This document shows positions 46,224-54,635 of a stretch of DNA of 64,000 nucleotides, in pieces. Position 1 is the stretch's first letter, and each line of letters begins with the position of its first letter. The translations under genes were made by a program, and so were the position numbers. Origin of the DNA: Paraburkholderia bannensis NBRC 103871 (GTDB lineage Bacteria; Pseudomonadota; Gammaproteobacteria; Burkholderiales; Burkholderiaceae); contig NZ_BAYA01000001.1 in NCBI RefSeq assembly GCF_000685015.1, positions 434,001 to 498,000 on the forward strand. The letters run 5' to 3'. The notes beneath the pieces were generated by a model. The model did not search any database. It saw only the letters and a list, made by a program, of their open reading frames with translations, and was not told the origin of the DNA.

Positions 46224-46753
46224 TACAACGCCTCAAATTGCTGGATCGTTCCAGGAACGATCAACGGCATATTGACGGGGTTTTGCCAGACTGTAGGAAT
46301 TGACGAATTCGCGGGCGAAGCTGGCACTGGGATTGGATTCGGCACAGTTACCGCTGGGGGTTGCCCATAGACCGTGATCGCATTCTGTAGCGTCAACTCG
46401 AAAATGCCGATCGCCGCAATGAAGATGGGCTTCTGATTCGCGGGGATCTGCGTCGACTCGTTGATGGCTTTTTCGATCGCTGGTACGCCCGTCGCGAGCA
46501 GCGTCTGCACAGAGGTCACGGTGATGGCGCCGGCCGTCGAGCAGAACAGCCCATTTGCGGTCGCAGCCGCGGCCACGGTCGGATCGAGCGCGGCGATGCT
46601 TTGCAGCGTTGGTTGCACGACCGAGCAGCCGTTGACGACCGTCGTCTGGAGCTTCGCGAGATCGCCTGCGGCGGTCTGCTGTTGGGCGGTCGAGCAGCCA
46701 AAGAGAGCGGACAGGACTAAGCCTGCCGCGAGAAGCAGCATCTTCGATTTCAT
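46223..46753 (-). CDS. Prophage lipoprotein, hypothetical
   Basis: 176 residues. Signal MKSKMLLLAAGLVLSALFGC with lipobox LFGC (Cys20). The mature part is Ala/Thr-rich and helical, with a hydrophobic stretch (about 118-135) and a Pro-rich tail (VTVPNPIPVPASPANS). Placed next to the holin/endolysin genes, where outer-membrane lysis lipoproteins (o-spanins) usually lie, but it is longer than most o-spanins. The role is open. Confidence 0.7.
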   Translation of the reverse strand: MKSKMLLLAAGLVLSALFGCSTAQQQTAAGDLAKLQTTVVNGCSVVQPTLQSIAALDPTVAAAATANGLFCSTAGAITVTSVQTLLATGVPAIEKAINESTQIPANQKPIFIAAIGIFELTLQNAITVYGQPPAVTVPNPIPVPASPANSSIPTVWQNPVNMPLIVPGTIQQFEAL

Positions 46754-46772
46754 GGGTGACTCCGTGGGGTGG

Positions 46773-46979
46773 TTACTTCGGTTCGGCGGACTTGCCGGTG
46801 TGGGAAGCGATGAGATTGACGACGGCGTGCGCGCCGGTCAGAAGCAGCGCGGCGACGACACCGGGGACAGCAGCGGGCATGGGTTGGTGGAAGCCGGTGA
46901 GCGCCCAGCTCACAAGCGGCTCAAGCGTGGCAACGGTGATCGTCGCGCCGCCAGTAAGCCATGGAGATGTCTGGTTCAT
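46773..46979 (-). CDS. Holin candidate
   Basis: 68 residues with two hydrophobic segments (about 9-30 and 38-60) joined by a Pro turn and a short basic tail, the class II holin shape. It overlaps the endolysin gene by 4 nt (46976-46979). Assignment rests on size, topology and position only. Confidence 0.6.
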   Translation of the reverse strand: MNQTSPWLTGGATITVATLEPLVSWALTGFHQPMPAAVPGVVAALLLTGAHAVVNLIASHTGKSAEPK

Positions 46980-47476
46980 GCGGACACCTCCTGTTGCGGC
47001 TGCGCTTCCCCCGGTACAGGATCCTTCGAGAAATCAGCCCCGAGAATGAATAGCGCTCGCTCGGCATCGCGGCGATCCACGAGGTTTTGAAGCACCTCTC
47101 CATCACTCTGATTCCAGACGCGGAATTGATCGGCCGCGCCCTGCTCGTTGTGACCGTTAAGCATGCGCAGGAGAGTCGAATTCTCGAATGCACCGAGCCC
47201 GATGTTGTATATCAGGTCGCACAGCGCGGCCTTCTGCTCGTCGGTAAGTGGCACGGTGACGAGCGAATCGATATGCGCGCCGATGCCCGTTACACGGTAA
47301 ATCAAATCAGCGTCCGCTTGATCTTGCGTCCATACGGTTCCCTGCGTGATGGCCGGCCCAGTAGCGCCCCATCCCACGGTGGCTTTGCGCCATCCGTAGC
47401 GTGCGTCTGGGTAAGCTACCAGGCGGCATTTCTCCCATCCCTTGATGAGCGGAAGTGCAATATCAAGCCAGGTCAT
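46976..47476 (-). CDS. Phage endolysin, GH24 lysozyme
   Basis: 166 residues. Catalytic triad pattern of T4-type lysozymes: E15 in GWEKCRLVAY, D24 in YPDARYG, T33 in ATVGWGATG. The C-terminal lobe has DEQKAALCDLIYNIGLGAFENSTLLRMLN, a standard GH24 signature, and RRDAERALF. No signal-arrest-release N-terminus, so it needs a holin. It cleaves peptidoglycan during lysis. Confidence 0.93.
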   Translation of the reverse strand: MTWLDIALPLIKGWEKCRLVAYPDARYGWRKATVGWGATGPAITQGTVWTQDQADADLIYRVTGIGAHIDSLVTVPLTDEQKAALCDLIYNIGLGAFENSTLLRMLNGHNEQGAADQFRVWNQSDGEVLQNLVDRRDAERALFILGADFSKDPVPGEAQPQQEVSA

Positions 47477-47819
47477 TTTTCTCTCCGGTGAGGATTTTCA
47501 GGAGACGCTCGTCCGCGTCTTTCATCGAGCGTAGAAGTGCGAGTTGTTCGGCGTCGCGCGAATGTGCGGCCTCGGCCATGCCGATGAGCGCTTCAACCAT
47601 GCGCTCCATGCGTTCAGCGCCCTCTTCCTGGAACATCAGCATGATCGTGCCGGCGATCGTGGCGTCGATCGACAGAATGAGGTTCGTTGCGCCAAAGTCG
47701 GCGTCATAGCCACGCAGCCAGTGGAGCGCCAGTGAAGTGCCGATGAAGACGAAAACGATCTTCAGGAAATTGCGCGGTTTGCGGATCGTCAGATAGAGCC
47801 GCATGATGAATTCACGCAT
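47463..47819 (-). CDS. Small membrane protein in the lysis cassette
   Basis: 118 residues: a basic N-terminus (MRLYLTIRKPRNFLK), two hydrophobic segments (about 20-36 and 42-62) and a long acidic, coiled-coil-like C-terminus. It overlaps genes on both sides (endolysin by 14 nt, the 71-residue protein by 8 nt). Could be a second holin or antiholin; there is no clear family match. Confidence 0.6.
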   Translation of the reverse strand: MREFIMRLYLTIRKPRNFLKIVFVFIGTSLALHWLRGYDADFGATNLILSIDATIAGTIMLMFQEEGAERMERMVEALIGMAEAAHSRDAEQLALLRSMKDADERLLKILTGEKNDLA

Positions 47820-48027
47820 GATGGACAGTCCACCAGAGTTGCCAGCCGCCGATGAGCAGCTCGAATGCGAAAAGAGCCACGACGATCCAGTTCAGGCGCA
47901 TGCCCTCGGCGTGCTTGTCGTCGGCCTCACGATCCGCGTGCGCGGTTTCCAGCGCTGCGATCCGCTCCCCGTAATGGTCGAGGCGGTCATCGAGCAGCGC
48001 GAAGCGCCCTTCAGTGATTTCATCCAT
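47812..48027 (-). CDS. Small membrane protein with coiled coil, lysis cassette
   Basis: 71 residues from the ATG at 48027. N-terminal helical coiled-coil region (1-45), then one membrane segment (LNWIVVALFAFELLIGGWQLWW) and a very short tail. Similar in plan to the XhlA-like protein encoded just upstream, with which it overlaps by 8 nt. Confidence 0.6.
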   Translation of the reverse strand: MDEITEGRFALLDDRLDHYGERIAALETAHADREADDKHAEGMRLNWIVVALFAFELLIGGWQLWWTVHHA

Positions 48028-48310
48028 GGAATAGCTTGATGATTTCGGCCAGGGCAAGAATCCCGGCGAAGATCGCCGCCCACCGGCCGGGGATCGAGTT
48101 GATGGCGTCGGACATCTGCTGGGAGTGCGTCTTGTTGATGTCGTCCCGGAGCGCGGCCACGTCTTCTTTCGTCGCTACCTTGGCGACGGCCTCGCGCAAG
48201 GTGGCGATAATCTCGTCGTGTCGCGTCACGCGCGCGTCGAGCTTTTCAATCGCGTCGTCGGTCGCATCGACTCGCGCGCGGAGTTCGGCAATGAGCATGG
48301 CTTGATCCAT
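48020..48310 (-). CDS. XhlA-like coiled-coil membrane protein
   Basis: 96 residues. Long amphipathic coiled coil (about 5-60, ending KEDVAALRDDINKTHSQQM) and one C-terminal membrane segment (WAAIFAGILALAEIIKLF). This is the layout of haemolysin XhlA-type proteins that assist holins. First gene of the lysis cassette, following the tail-fibre genes after 10 bases. Confidence 0.65.
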   Translation of the reverse strand: MDQAMLIAELRARVDATDDAIEKLDARVTRHDEIIATLREAVAKVATKEDVAALRDDINKTHSQQMSDAINSIPGRWAAIFAGILALAEIIKLFHG

Positions 48311-48320
48311 GAAGACCCCG

Positions 48321-48785
48321 TTAAGTGGAAGGAACTAGCGTGAAGCTATCCGTGAAGCCTGCACGTAGTAGATTGGCCGGCGCGGAGCTGGAGTTCTGCC
48401 ACACGCCACCGCTGGCATGCGGAAGAACGAGGCTCACACCGGTCGTGTTATTGGTCAGCTTCAGATTTCCCGTGTACTGCGGCACGGAATTGAAAGACAG
48501 GACGGTCGTTGTAATCGACGGCTCTAGCGTGCACACGTTCAGCGTGCTGCCGAACATCGGCGCGCCGCCGAAAGAGATCTGCACATTTGCGCCGCCCGCA
48601 GCGTTGCCAGTCAGCGACCCATTGAATGATCCAGAGCGCCCAAGCAGATCGGTGAAGCTCACTGGAAGCCCGGCCTTGTTGACGAGCGCCAGCACCCACG
48701 GATGGCTTAAGGACAGAGGCAGCGACAGACCCAGTTCTGCTGCGACCTGAGACATGGAAAGGGGAAAGCTACTCGGGAGCGTCAT
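48321..48785 (-). CDS. Small phage tail/fibre-associated protein
   Basis: 154 residues from the ATG at 48785, which overlaps the fibre gene stop by 4 nt. Starts MTLPSSFPLSMSQVAAELGL, then Ser/Thr/Asn-rich beta sequence (TDLLGRSGSFNGSLTGNAAG). The first 50 residues, with a phrase like PVSFTDLLG, recall the short N-terminal modules found in phage tail proteins. Probably part of, or a cap for, the receptor-binding apparatus. Confidence 0.6.
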   Translation of the reverse strand: MTLPSSFPLSMSQVAAELGLSLPLSLSHPWVLALVNKAGLPVSFTDLLGRSGSFNGSLTGNAAGGANVQISFGGAPMFGSTLNVCTLEPSITTTVLSFNSVPQYTGNLKLTNNTTGVSLVLPHASGGVWQNSSSAPANLLRAGFTDSFTLVPST

Positions 48786-49693
48786 TTGACGGGCTCCAGC
48801 AGTGAACGCAGGCGCAACACCTCCCGCGCGAGCTCGACGCACACCACAAGAGCGGCCTGTCCGTAGGCCACCGACAGGAATCCATCCGGGCCTTTGAGAA
48901 CCGCCTCGGGAAGTGCTTTTTGCAGCGACTGCGCCGTGACGCCCGCGTTGCGCTCGCCGGTGGCTATGCGCTCGAACGTGCCGCTTTGCACTTCGGCGAT
49001 CGCTTCGAGAAATCCCGGCTGAACGTCTTGCCAGTTGTCCTTGAGGCGCTCGTCGGAATTCGCCGTGATGTTTCCGGCGGCCGTGAAATTCCCTGACGTG
49101 TCCGACGAAAACCGCAGGATCGTGCGCGTCAGGTCGTAGAACCCGATCAGGCCGGAATTGTTCAGGAAATACTGACCGGCGGTATTCGCGTTGTTCATGA
49201 TCAGGTCGACTTCTGCTGCAAGCGACCCGCCACCCAGATACATGCTCGACGCATTCACCGTGAGCTTTGAAAGCGTCGCCGGAATCCCGCTCGGCAGCGT
49301 GGTATGGGTGGGATCCATAATCCCGACATCGACCTCGGAGACGCCGCTGTCGAGCGATCCCGAGTCCCATGCCACCGTTACGGTCGTGAGCGACGTGTAA
49401 GCAGATGCCGTGATCGTGCCGTAGATCGTGCCAGCCGATACCGTGGCGCGCACGCGGCGCCCGACGGTGTAGATCGATGCCTGATTGCCGGCGAGCGTGA
49501 ACTGCGTCGCGCTGACGTATGTCGGCGTCTGGCCGTAATTCAGCCATTCAGGCCCCGCAAACCATGCCGCGACATCGGCCATCATCTGGCGCGCCGAATC
49601 GTTCACGGTGCTCGGCGGCTGCCCTTCAGCCCAATTAATCGATCCAGCGCTCGCGTTGTTTGCTGGAGTGGTAGACCATTGCCAGAGAGGCAT
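48782..49693 (-). CDS. Tail fibre/spike protein with S74 intramolecular chaperone
   Basis: 303 residues. N-terminal WSTTPANNASAGSINWAEGQPPSTVNDSARQMMA is the common virion-binding module of podovirus fibres. A beta-rich shaft follows, then from residue 211 a peptidase S74 domain: NSDERLKDNW with the autocleavage Ser213, and AGVTAQSLQKALPEAV. The C-terminal chaperone trimerises and cuts itself off. Host recognition role inferred. Confidence 0.85.
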   Translation of the reverse strand: MPLWQWSTTPANNASAGSINWAEGQPPSTVNDSARQMMADVAAWFAGPEWLNYGQTPTYVSATQFTLAGNQASIYTVGRRVRATVSAGTIYGTITASAYTSLTTVTVAWDSGSLDSGVSEVDVGIMDPTHTTLPSGIPATLSKLTVNASSMYLGGGSLAAEVDLIMNNANTAGQYFLNNSGLIGFYDLTRTILRFSSDTSGNFTAAGNITANSDERLKDNWQDVQPGFLEAIAEVQSGTFERIATGERNAGVTAQSLQKALPEAVLKGPDGFLSVAYGQAALVVCVELAREVLRLRSLLEPVK

Positions 49694-49715
49694 TTCGGAT
49701 CACCTTGCAAAAAAG

Positions 49716-49740
49716 AAAAGCCACCCGAAGGTGGCTTTTA
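49716..49740. terminator. Terminator before the fibre genes
   Basis: AAAAGCCACC-CGAA-GGTGGCTTTT, 10-bp stem with a stable CGAA-type loop and T-runs on both strands, between the internal-protein gene and the fibre gene. Confidence 0.7.
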
Positions 49741-49780
49741 TTAGTTGAGCTACAATCGCTCGAAACTTCCGGGGTCTGTC

Positions 49781-49996
49781 ATGCTCTTCCAGTTCTTGAT
49801 TGATCATTGGGTAATGGCCCTATTGATCGTAGGCATCCCAGCATTCCTGCTAGGGATTTACGAAGGAACCCAAAAGACCTCCGAGAGCGACTGGGCGCCC
49901 GTAACGCAGAAGTCCTTGACCCACCGCATTATGGAAGCCGTTAATGGGGAGCCCATTAACGTTGGCCCGACTGTCGAGGAACGGAAGAACCGTTGA
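49781..49996 (+). CDS. Possible small membrane protein on the opposite strand, overlapping the late gene
   Basis: 71 residues: MLFQFLIDHWVMALLIVGIP is a good membrane segment, and the charged tail ends TVEERKNR. A TACAAT lies 25 bases upstream. It overlaps the 3' end of the 723-residue gene by 147 bases in the convergent direction. No Shine-Dalgarno is clear, so the call is tentative. Confidence 0.35.
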   Translation: MLFQFLIDHWVMALLIVGIPAFLLGIYEGTQKTSESDWAPVTQKSLTHRIMEAVNGEPINVGPTVEERKNR

Positions 49997-52021
49997 TGGA
50001 TTAAGCAAATAGTCGCCGAGTTGCGCCTGAAGTCGATCCCCCACCATCTGCCCCAACCGACTCCCGGCGCCGTAGACCCCAAGGGCCGCTACTGGATGAC
50101 CCGCAATCGCGGTCGCCGCCGCGGCAGCGCCCTTCCCTAACCCGGTAGCGCCTTGAAAACCTGGCCCATACAGGTTGCGCGCGAGCCATCCGTTTGCAGC
50201 CAAGTTGTAGGCTGTATCAGATCCGGGTGAACGAATTGAATTCGATACCATCTCCCTCTGAAGATCCGATTGGACTCCCTGCAAAGCGGCCTGTGCAGCG
50301 GGATCGATACCGAACTGCGCGACGTTTGGATCACCTCGGAGCGCCTGCGCAAATCGCCCGCGGAAGGCAGGATAGGTGATGTTCGGAACCTGCGCTGCAT
50401 TCGGCGACAATTGCGCCAAATCAGCCTGCAATCGCTGAGCAGCCGTCATCGTGTTGACCGGGGGCGAATTGGCAGCATATGCAGCGCGCCCCTGCGCATA
50501 ATCCGGCGATGCATTGTCCAGCCAGTTCAGGAAATCGCCTTGCGCTGTGTTGATCGCGCGACGTTCCTGCGGGCCCAGACGCGTATTTTCCGCGGCACTC
50601 GCTTGCAGATCATCCATCCCCAACTTCATGTAGTGCAGGACGTCTCCCGAGATCTGCGCTGGCTGCCCAGGAGTTGATGGGCGTGTCAATACCTGCTGAA
50701 AGAGCGGTTGCCCATTAAATCCGACACCACCGGTAGGCAGATTGGCGTACTGCGCGGCCTGACCCGCAACGGCTGGCGCGAACCCTTGGTTACCCTCATT
50801 TTGTGCTATTGAAATCCCGCGTGCCAATGCTTGTTGCATTGCTGGACGCTGCATAAGCGTCTCAAGATCCTGGTCGACGGGATAAGTGTTCGCCCGAGCC
50901 GCCTGATAGGCTGGCCCCGCAGCAGCTTCACGAGCATCCACTGCACCTTGCAGCGTCTGGGGCGTCCCAGCAATTCCATTCACTACATCCCAGCGGGCAT
51001 TGTTATTTGCAATCTGCTGGTTGAGCAACCCATTGCGGAAATCCGGAGACGAGTTCGACAACGCCTTCTCTGTTTGTACTAGATACGGGCTCCCCGAGAC
51101 CTGTGCCGTGGTAGGTGCCGCACCGGGTACATAAGTCGGTGCATTTCGAATGTTAGCCGCAACGGTCGCGGCATCCTGCGGTGTGAATCCAGACGCAAGT
51201 CCCTCGCCAACATACCGCGCCGGTTGCAACACTGGCCGCAGCGCGTTTCCGACCTGTGCTCCTGCGGAGCGAACAAGCGACGCTGCTGCTGGAAAGCCAG
51301 CAGACAGTGCAGCACCCATTCCCATATTGCGGGCCAACTGGGCCCCATAGGGCTGCGACGAGTCAACCGGCGCAGCAGCACCAAATGCAGCTCCGAGTGC
51401 GGCATTGCCCGCGCCCGTGCCCAACGCTCCTGCAATCGACGAGCCGACACCACTACCCATGCCGGGAAGCATCCGAAGTCCACTCGCCACGCCGTTGCCG
51501 ATCGTGCCGGCCCCAGCCATTGCACCCCCAATCGGAAGGAGTGCTGGCGCAAGAAACGCGGTTGCTTTTTGCCCGGGCGACGCTGTAGCCGCAAATTGCT
51601 TATCGGCAGCAGACTGCGCTGCGACGTCACTATTCGCAGTGTTGGTCAACCAGTTGCCTAAAGACGATCCGCGAACACCGGGAATCATGTTTGCGCCGGC
51701 CGCTACTCCCTTCTCCACAGCATTGGCAGCGTTGTTGAGCATGCTGCCAATGCTGTGTGCTGCTGCGCCGCCGATCTGCCCAAGTTGCGCGAGTGTGTCT
51801 GGCGATGCACCGCCAGCAGCGAGATCATTTGCCAGTCCAGACGTCGCAAGCGGATTCGGTTTCAAGCCTTGCGCCGTTGCTCTTTGCGATGCCGCTGAGC
51901 GTACGTTTGGCTGCGCGCCAGCAGCAGCGTCGGCGGCAAACTGCTGCGCAAGCGATACCGGAGGTTGTGTGACTCCACCGTTAGCCGCTGCATCAGCCGC
52001 AAACTGATCTGCAATGCTCAT
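49850..52021 (-). CDS. Large Ala/Gly-rich internal virion (ejection) protein
   Basis: 723 residues. Starts with two copies of a short helical motif, IADQFAADAAANGG and LAQQFAADAAAGA, then long Ala/Gly/Ser-rich weakly hydrophobic stretches (about 85-270) and a more globular Gln/Asn-rich half. Phages of P22/T7 type carry such membrane-active internal proteins, ejected to build a trans-envelope channel. The order (after the transglycosylase gene, 4-nt overlap) fits. No enzyme motif seen. Confidence 0.7.
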   Translation of the reverse strand: MSIADQFAADAAANGGVTQPPVSLAQQFAADAAAGAQPNVRSAASQRATAQGLKPNPLATSGLANDLAAGGASPDTLAQLGQIGGAAAHSIGSMLNNAANAVEKGVAAGANMIPGVRGSSLGNWLTNTANSDVAAQSAADKQFAATASPGQKATAFLAPALLPIGGAMAGAGTIGNGVASGLRMLPGMGSGVGSSIAGALGTGAGNAALGAAFGAAAPVDSSQPYGAQLARNMGMGAALSAGFPAAASLVRSAGAQVGNALRPVLQPARYVGEGLASGFTPQDAATVAANIRNAPTYVPGAAPTTAQVSGSPYLVQTEKALSNSSPDFRNGLLNQQIANNNARWDVVNGIAGTPQTLQGAVDAREAAAGPAYQAARANTYPVDQDLETLMQRPAMQQALARGISIAQNEGNQGFAPAVAGQAAQYANLPTGGVGFNGQPLFQQVLTRPSTPGQPAQISGDVLHYMKLGMDDLQASAAENTRLGPQERRAINTAQGDFLNWLDNASPDYAQGRAAYAANSPPVNTMTAAQRLQADLAQLSPNAAQVPNITYPAFRGRFAQALRGDPNVAQFGIDPAAQAALQGVQSDLQREMVSNSIRSPGSDTAYNLAANGWLARNLYGPGFQGATGLGKGAAAAATAIAGHPVAALGVYGAGSRLGQMVGDRLQAQLGDYLLNPSTVLPFLDSRANVNGLPINGFHNAVGQGLLRYGRPVALGGLLGSFVNP

Positions 52022-53988
52022 TGCAAGGCTCCAATTTGCTCAAGCGCCTGAATTTTCTGACCGAACTTCGGATCCTGCTTCAGCACGCCTGCCGCGAATT
52101 GCTGGCGCGCGGTTGGATCCTGAATCGACTGATATTCCCAGATGCGCGGGTCGGCATTTCGGTCAAACGTCGTCTCGGCCTTGTTATATCCAGATGGGTC
52201 GTTACCGTTGGCGTATTGTTGCAACAAAGATGCCTTTGCCTGCGTCATCTGATACTGGCCGCTCAGATTGCGCACGGCCTCCTGAATTGCTGGAACCGTC
52301 ATGTGAGCGTTCGGATTGCCAGCCGAGACAATTGAGCGCGCGGCGTCGGTGCCTAGCCCACCTTGACCGAGCTTCGCGATGATCTGGTTGCTGTACTTGT
52401 CGAGCAGATCCGTCGCCGTCTTCGCATCTTGCGCGCCAGGGACGCCAACTAACGACAGCAACCCATTCACATATGCGCGCTTGTCGGCTTCGGCGCCAGT
52501 AATCGCGCTCGGAGCAAGTGACGAGATATTCTGAAGCTGCGAGATCACGGTCTGAGCCGATGCGTTTTGATCTCGGAGCGCATTCCAGCGGCTCTGCATC
52601 TGCTGCACCTGACCTTGCGCGAAAGTGCTTGCTCCCATTGGCTGCGAAGCGTAAATCTGGCCGCCTCCAGCCGAAGGTGAACCGCCAAATCCAGACCCAC
52701 CCGCTCGCCCGAGAATGTCACCGACATACGAGGCCACAGTTTTCCCATTACTGTCCGCGGTATTCTTGATGAACGGCGTCGGGCTGCCTGCTGGCGCAAC
52801 ATTGCCTTCACCAGAGAAGTAAGCCGTAGCCACACGCCCAAGATCGCCGCCGTACTTTTGACTATATCCAGCGAGCACGCGCTGTGCGACCGCACTTCGA
52901 TCTGCAGGATTGCTCCACGACTCGCTTGGTTGTGCGTACTGGTTGAATGTGCCCTGCTGAATCTGAAATGGGTTATCAGGAGCCGTCTTGCCACCGCTCG
53001 ACTCTTGCTGCGCGAAAATTCCCGACAACGTTGGTGCGGATCCAATGCCACCCTGCGTAGCAGCCGCTGTACGGTTCGTGACGGGGAGCGGATTGCCCTG
53101 CGCGTCAAATCCGGAATACGGCAGCATGGTACCTTCGCCAGCCGTCTTGGCTGCGGCCATTGCTGAAGTCACGCCGGCCGCGCCAGGAATCGAGCTGATG
53201 CCGACCACATTTCCCGACGCATCGAAAACCGGCGTGCCGCCGGCCGGAATGTTCGGGTTGAACGCCATCGGCTGCATGGTGAGCGGATCACGCAGGATCG
53301 AGCCGGGACGTGCGTTCACTGGCGCGATGTAATTCGCCTTGTTGACGCCAGCAACGTTGGCCGCCTGAATCTGCTGCGGCGTCATACCCCCCTGCACGCC
53401 CATCTTTGTGATGTCGGTAGGCATCTGAGCCTGAAGCGTCGGATCGTACTGCGCGGCCATCTTCATCATGTCCGCACCGCCTGGGATCCCGGCCATGTTC
53501 ATCAGCATCCCCTGATTCCAGAGCTGCTGAGGCGTGCGGCCGAAGATCGATGCGCCGCCCGGTGTCGGCGCGCCCCCCCCGCTCGAACCATCCGGCACGC
53601 CGCCAGAACCGCCCATCGTGGCCGGCATCATCGAATTCGGGCCACCCAAACTCGACATGGACGCTCCGGGCGATTGAGGTGCGGTAGCCCCGCCGTTGCC
53701 CCCAAGAAGACCCTGCATGGCCTGCATGGTGAGCATGGAACGCTGGTTCTGCATCGCGTTGCCGATACCCTGCTGCATGCCCTGGAGGCCGCTACCGAGC
53801 GCCATGCCATTCGTCACGGGCAGGCGCGACGGGCCGGATGCCTGCAACAGACCGCCTGCCATACCGAGCAGGCCAGCGGTCTGCGGATTCGCGAGCATGC
53901 CCATGACACCTGGCATCCCCTGCGACGGCGCAAAGCCGCTCATCAGACCGCCTGCCGTCGGGTCGGTGGGATCGAAAAGACCGGCCAT
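52018..53988 (-). CDS. Ejection protein with lytic transglycosylase domain
   Basis: 656 residues from the ATG at 53988 (GGGGG 7 bases upstream; an earlier in-frame start would overlap the previous gene). First 170 residues are Gly/Met/Gln-rich. An SLT-like domain near 325-420 has FAQQESSGGKTAPDNPFQIQ with the catalytic Glu followed by Ser, and later AGYSQKYGGDLGRVATAYFSGEG with the conserved Ala-Tyr. The C-terminal third is helical and Gln-rich. It would open peptidoglycan during DNA entry, like T7 gp16. Confidence 0.8.
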   Translation of the reverse strand: MAGLFDPTDPTAGGLMSGFAPSQGMPGVMGMLANPQTAGLLGMAGGLLQASGPSRLPVTNGMALGSGLQGMQQGIGNAMQNQRSMLTMQAMQGLLGGNGGATAPQSPGASMSSLGGPNSMMPATMGGSGGVPDGSSGGGAPTPGGASIFGRTPQQLWNQGMLMNMAGIPGGADMMKMAAQYDPTLQAQMPTDITKMGVQGGMTPQQIQAANVAGVNKANYIAPVNARPGSILRDPLTMQPMAFNPNIPAGGTPVFDASGNVVGISSIPGAAGVTSAMAAAKTAGEGTMLPYSGFDAQGNPLPVTNRTAAATQGGIGSAPTLSGIFAQQESSGGKTAPDNPFQIQQGTFNQYAQPSESWSNPADRSAVAQRVLAGYSQKYGGDLGRVATAYFSGEGNVAPAGSPTPFIKNTADSNGKTVASYVGDILGRAGGSGFGGSPSAGGGQIYASQPMGASTFAQGQVQQMQSRWNALRDQNASAQTVISQLQNISSLAPSAITGAEADKRAYVNGLLSLVGVPGAQDAKTATDLLDKYSNQIIAKLGQGGLGTDAARSIVSAGNPNAHMTVPAIQEAVRNLSGQYQMTQAKASLLQQYANGNDPSGYNKAETTFDRNADPRIWEYQSIQDPTARQQFAAGVLKQDPKFGQKIQALEQIGALQ

Positions 53989-53989
53989 A

Positions 53990-54625
53990 TCATGCCCCCA
54001 TGTATCCGTACGGCAGCGAGCCAAAGCCGAACTGCTGAGGCTGCTGCTGAAGCGCCTGCGCGTACGGCATCGGCTGCGCGATCTGCGGATTGCGCTGAGG
54101 CGCGTTGCCGAAAGCCATCGGGCGCGCGGCTGCCGCTTGAGCCTGCGGCTGTTGCTGGCTCTGCTGCATGAGCCCCATTCCAGCTCGACCGAGCATTGCC
54201 GCCTGTTGGGCGCTCATCCCGCCGCCCAGTATTCCCGCCATGGATGCGCCGCCAATAGGAGCCGCGCCGGCCGTTGCGCCAGAGAGACCACCCCCGAGCG
54301 CGCCGCTCGCGGTGCCCATCATGCCGCCACCCGGGAGCAAACCGCTGAACAGGCCAGCAGGTGCTGCGCCAAGCGCGCTTCCCATTCCAGCGCCAGCGGC
54401 ACCCATTCCAGCGCCTGTTGCAGTCCCCATGCCAGCACCAGCCGCGCCGCCGCCGAGCGCCGCGCCAAGACCCGATCCAGCCGCGGTAACGGCACCCGTT
54501 GCGCCGGCCGCGCCAGCGCCGGCAGACGCGCCGGCAGCAGTTCCTGCACCAGGAGCCATGAGCGTGCCGAGCGCCGCCCCGCCAATGCCGGCCGCAACCG
54601 GGAGAAGCCAACCAAATGCGCTCAT
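53990..54625 (-). CDS. Gly/Ala-rich phage internal protein
   Basis: 211 residues. Residues 8-120 are almost only Gly, Ala, Met and Ser in repeating GxxxG-like helical patterns (GAALGGGAAGAGMGTATGAG), consistent with membrane insertion. The C-terminal part is Gln-rich. Second of four consecutive Ala/Gly/Gln-rich genes making up the ejection set. Confidence 0.7.
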   Translation of the reverse strand: MSAFGWLLPVAAGIGGAALGTLMAPGAGTAAGASAGAGAAGATGAVTAAGSGLGAALGGGAAGAGMGTATGAGMGAAGAGMGSALGAAPAGLFSGLLPGGGMMGTASGALGGGLSGATAGAAPIGGASMAGILGGGMSAQQAAMLGRAGMGLMQQSQQQPQAQAAAARPMAFGNAPQRNPQIAQPMPYAQALQQQPQQFGFGSLPYGYMGA

Positions 54626-54635
54626 CTATTTCCCC

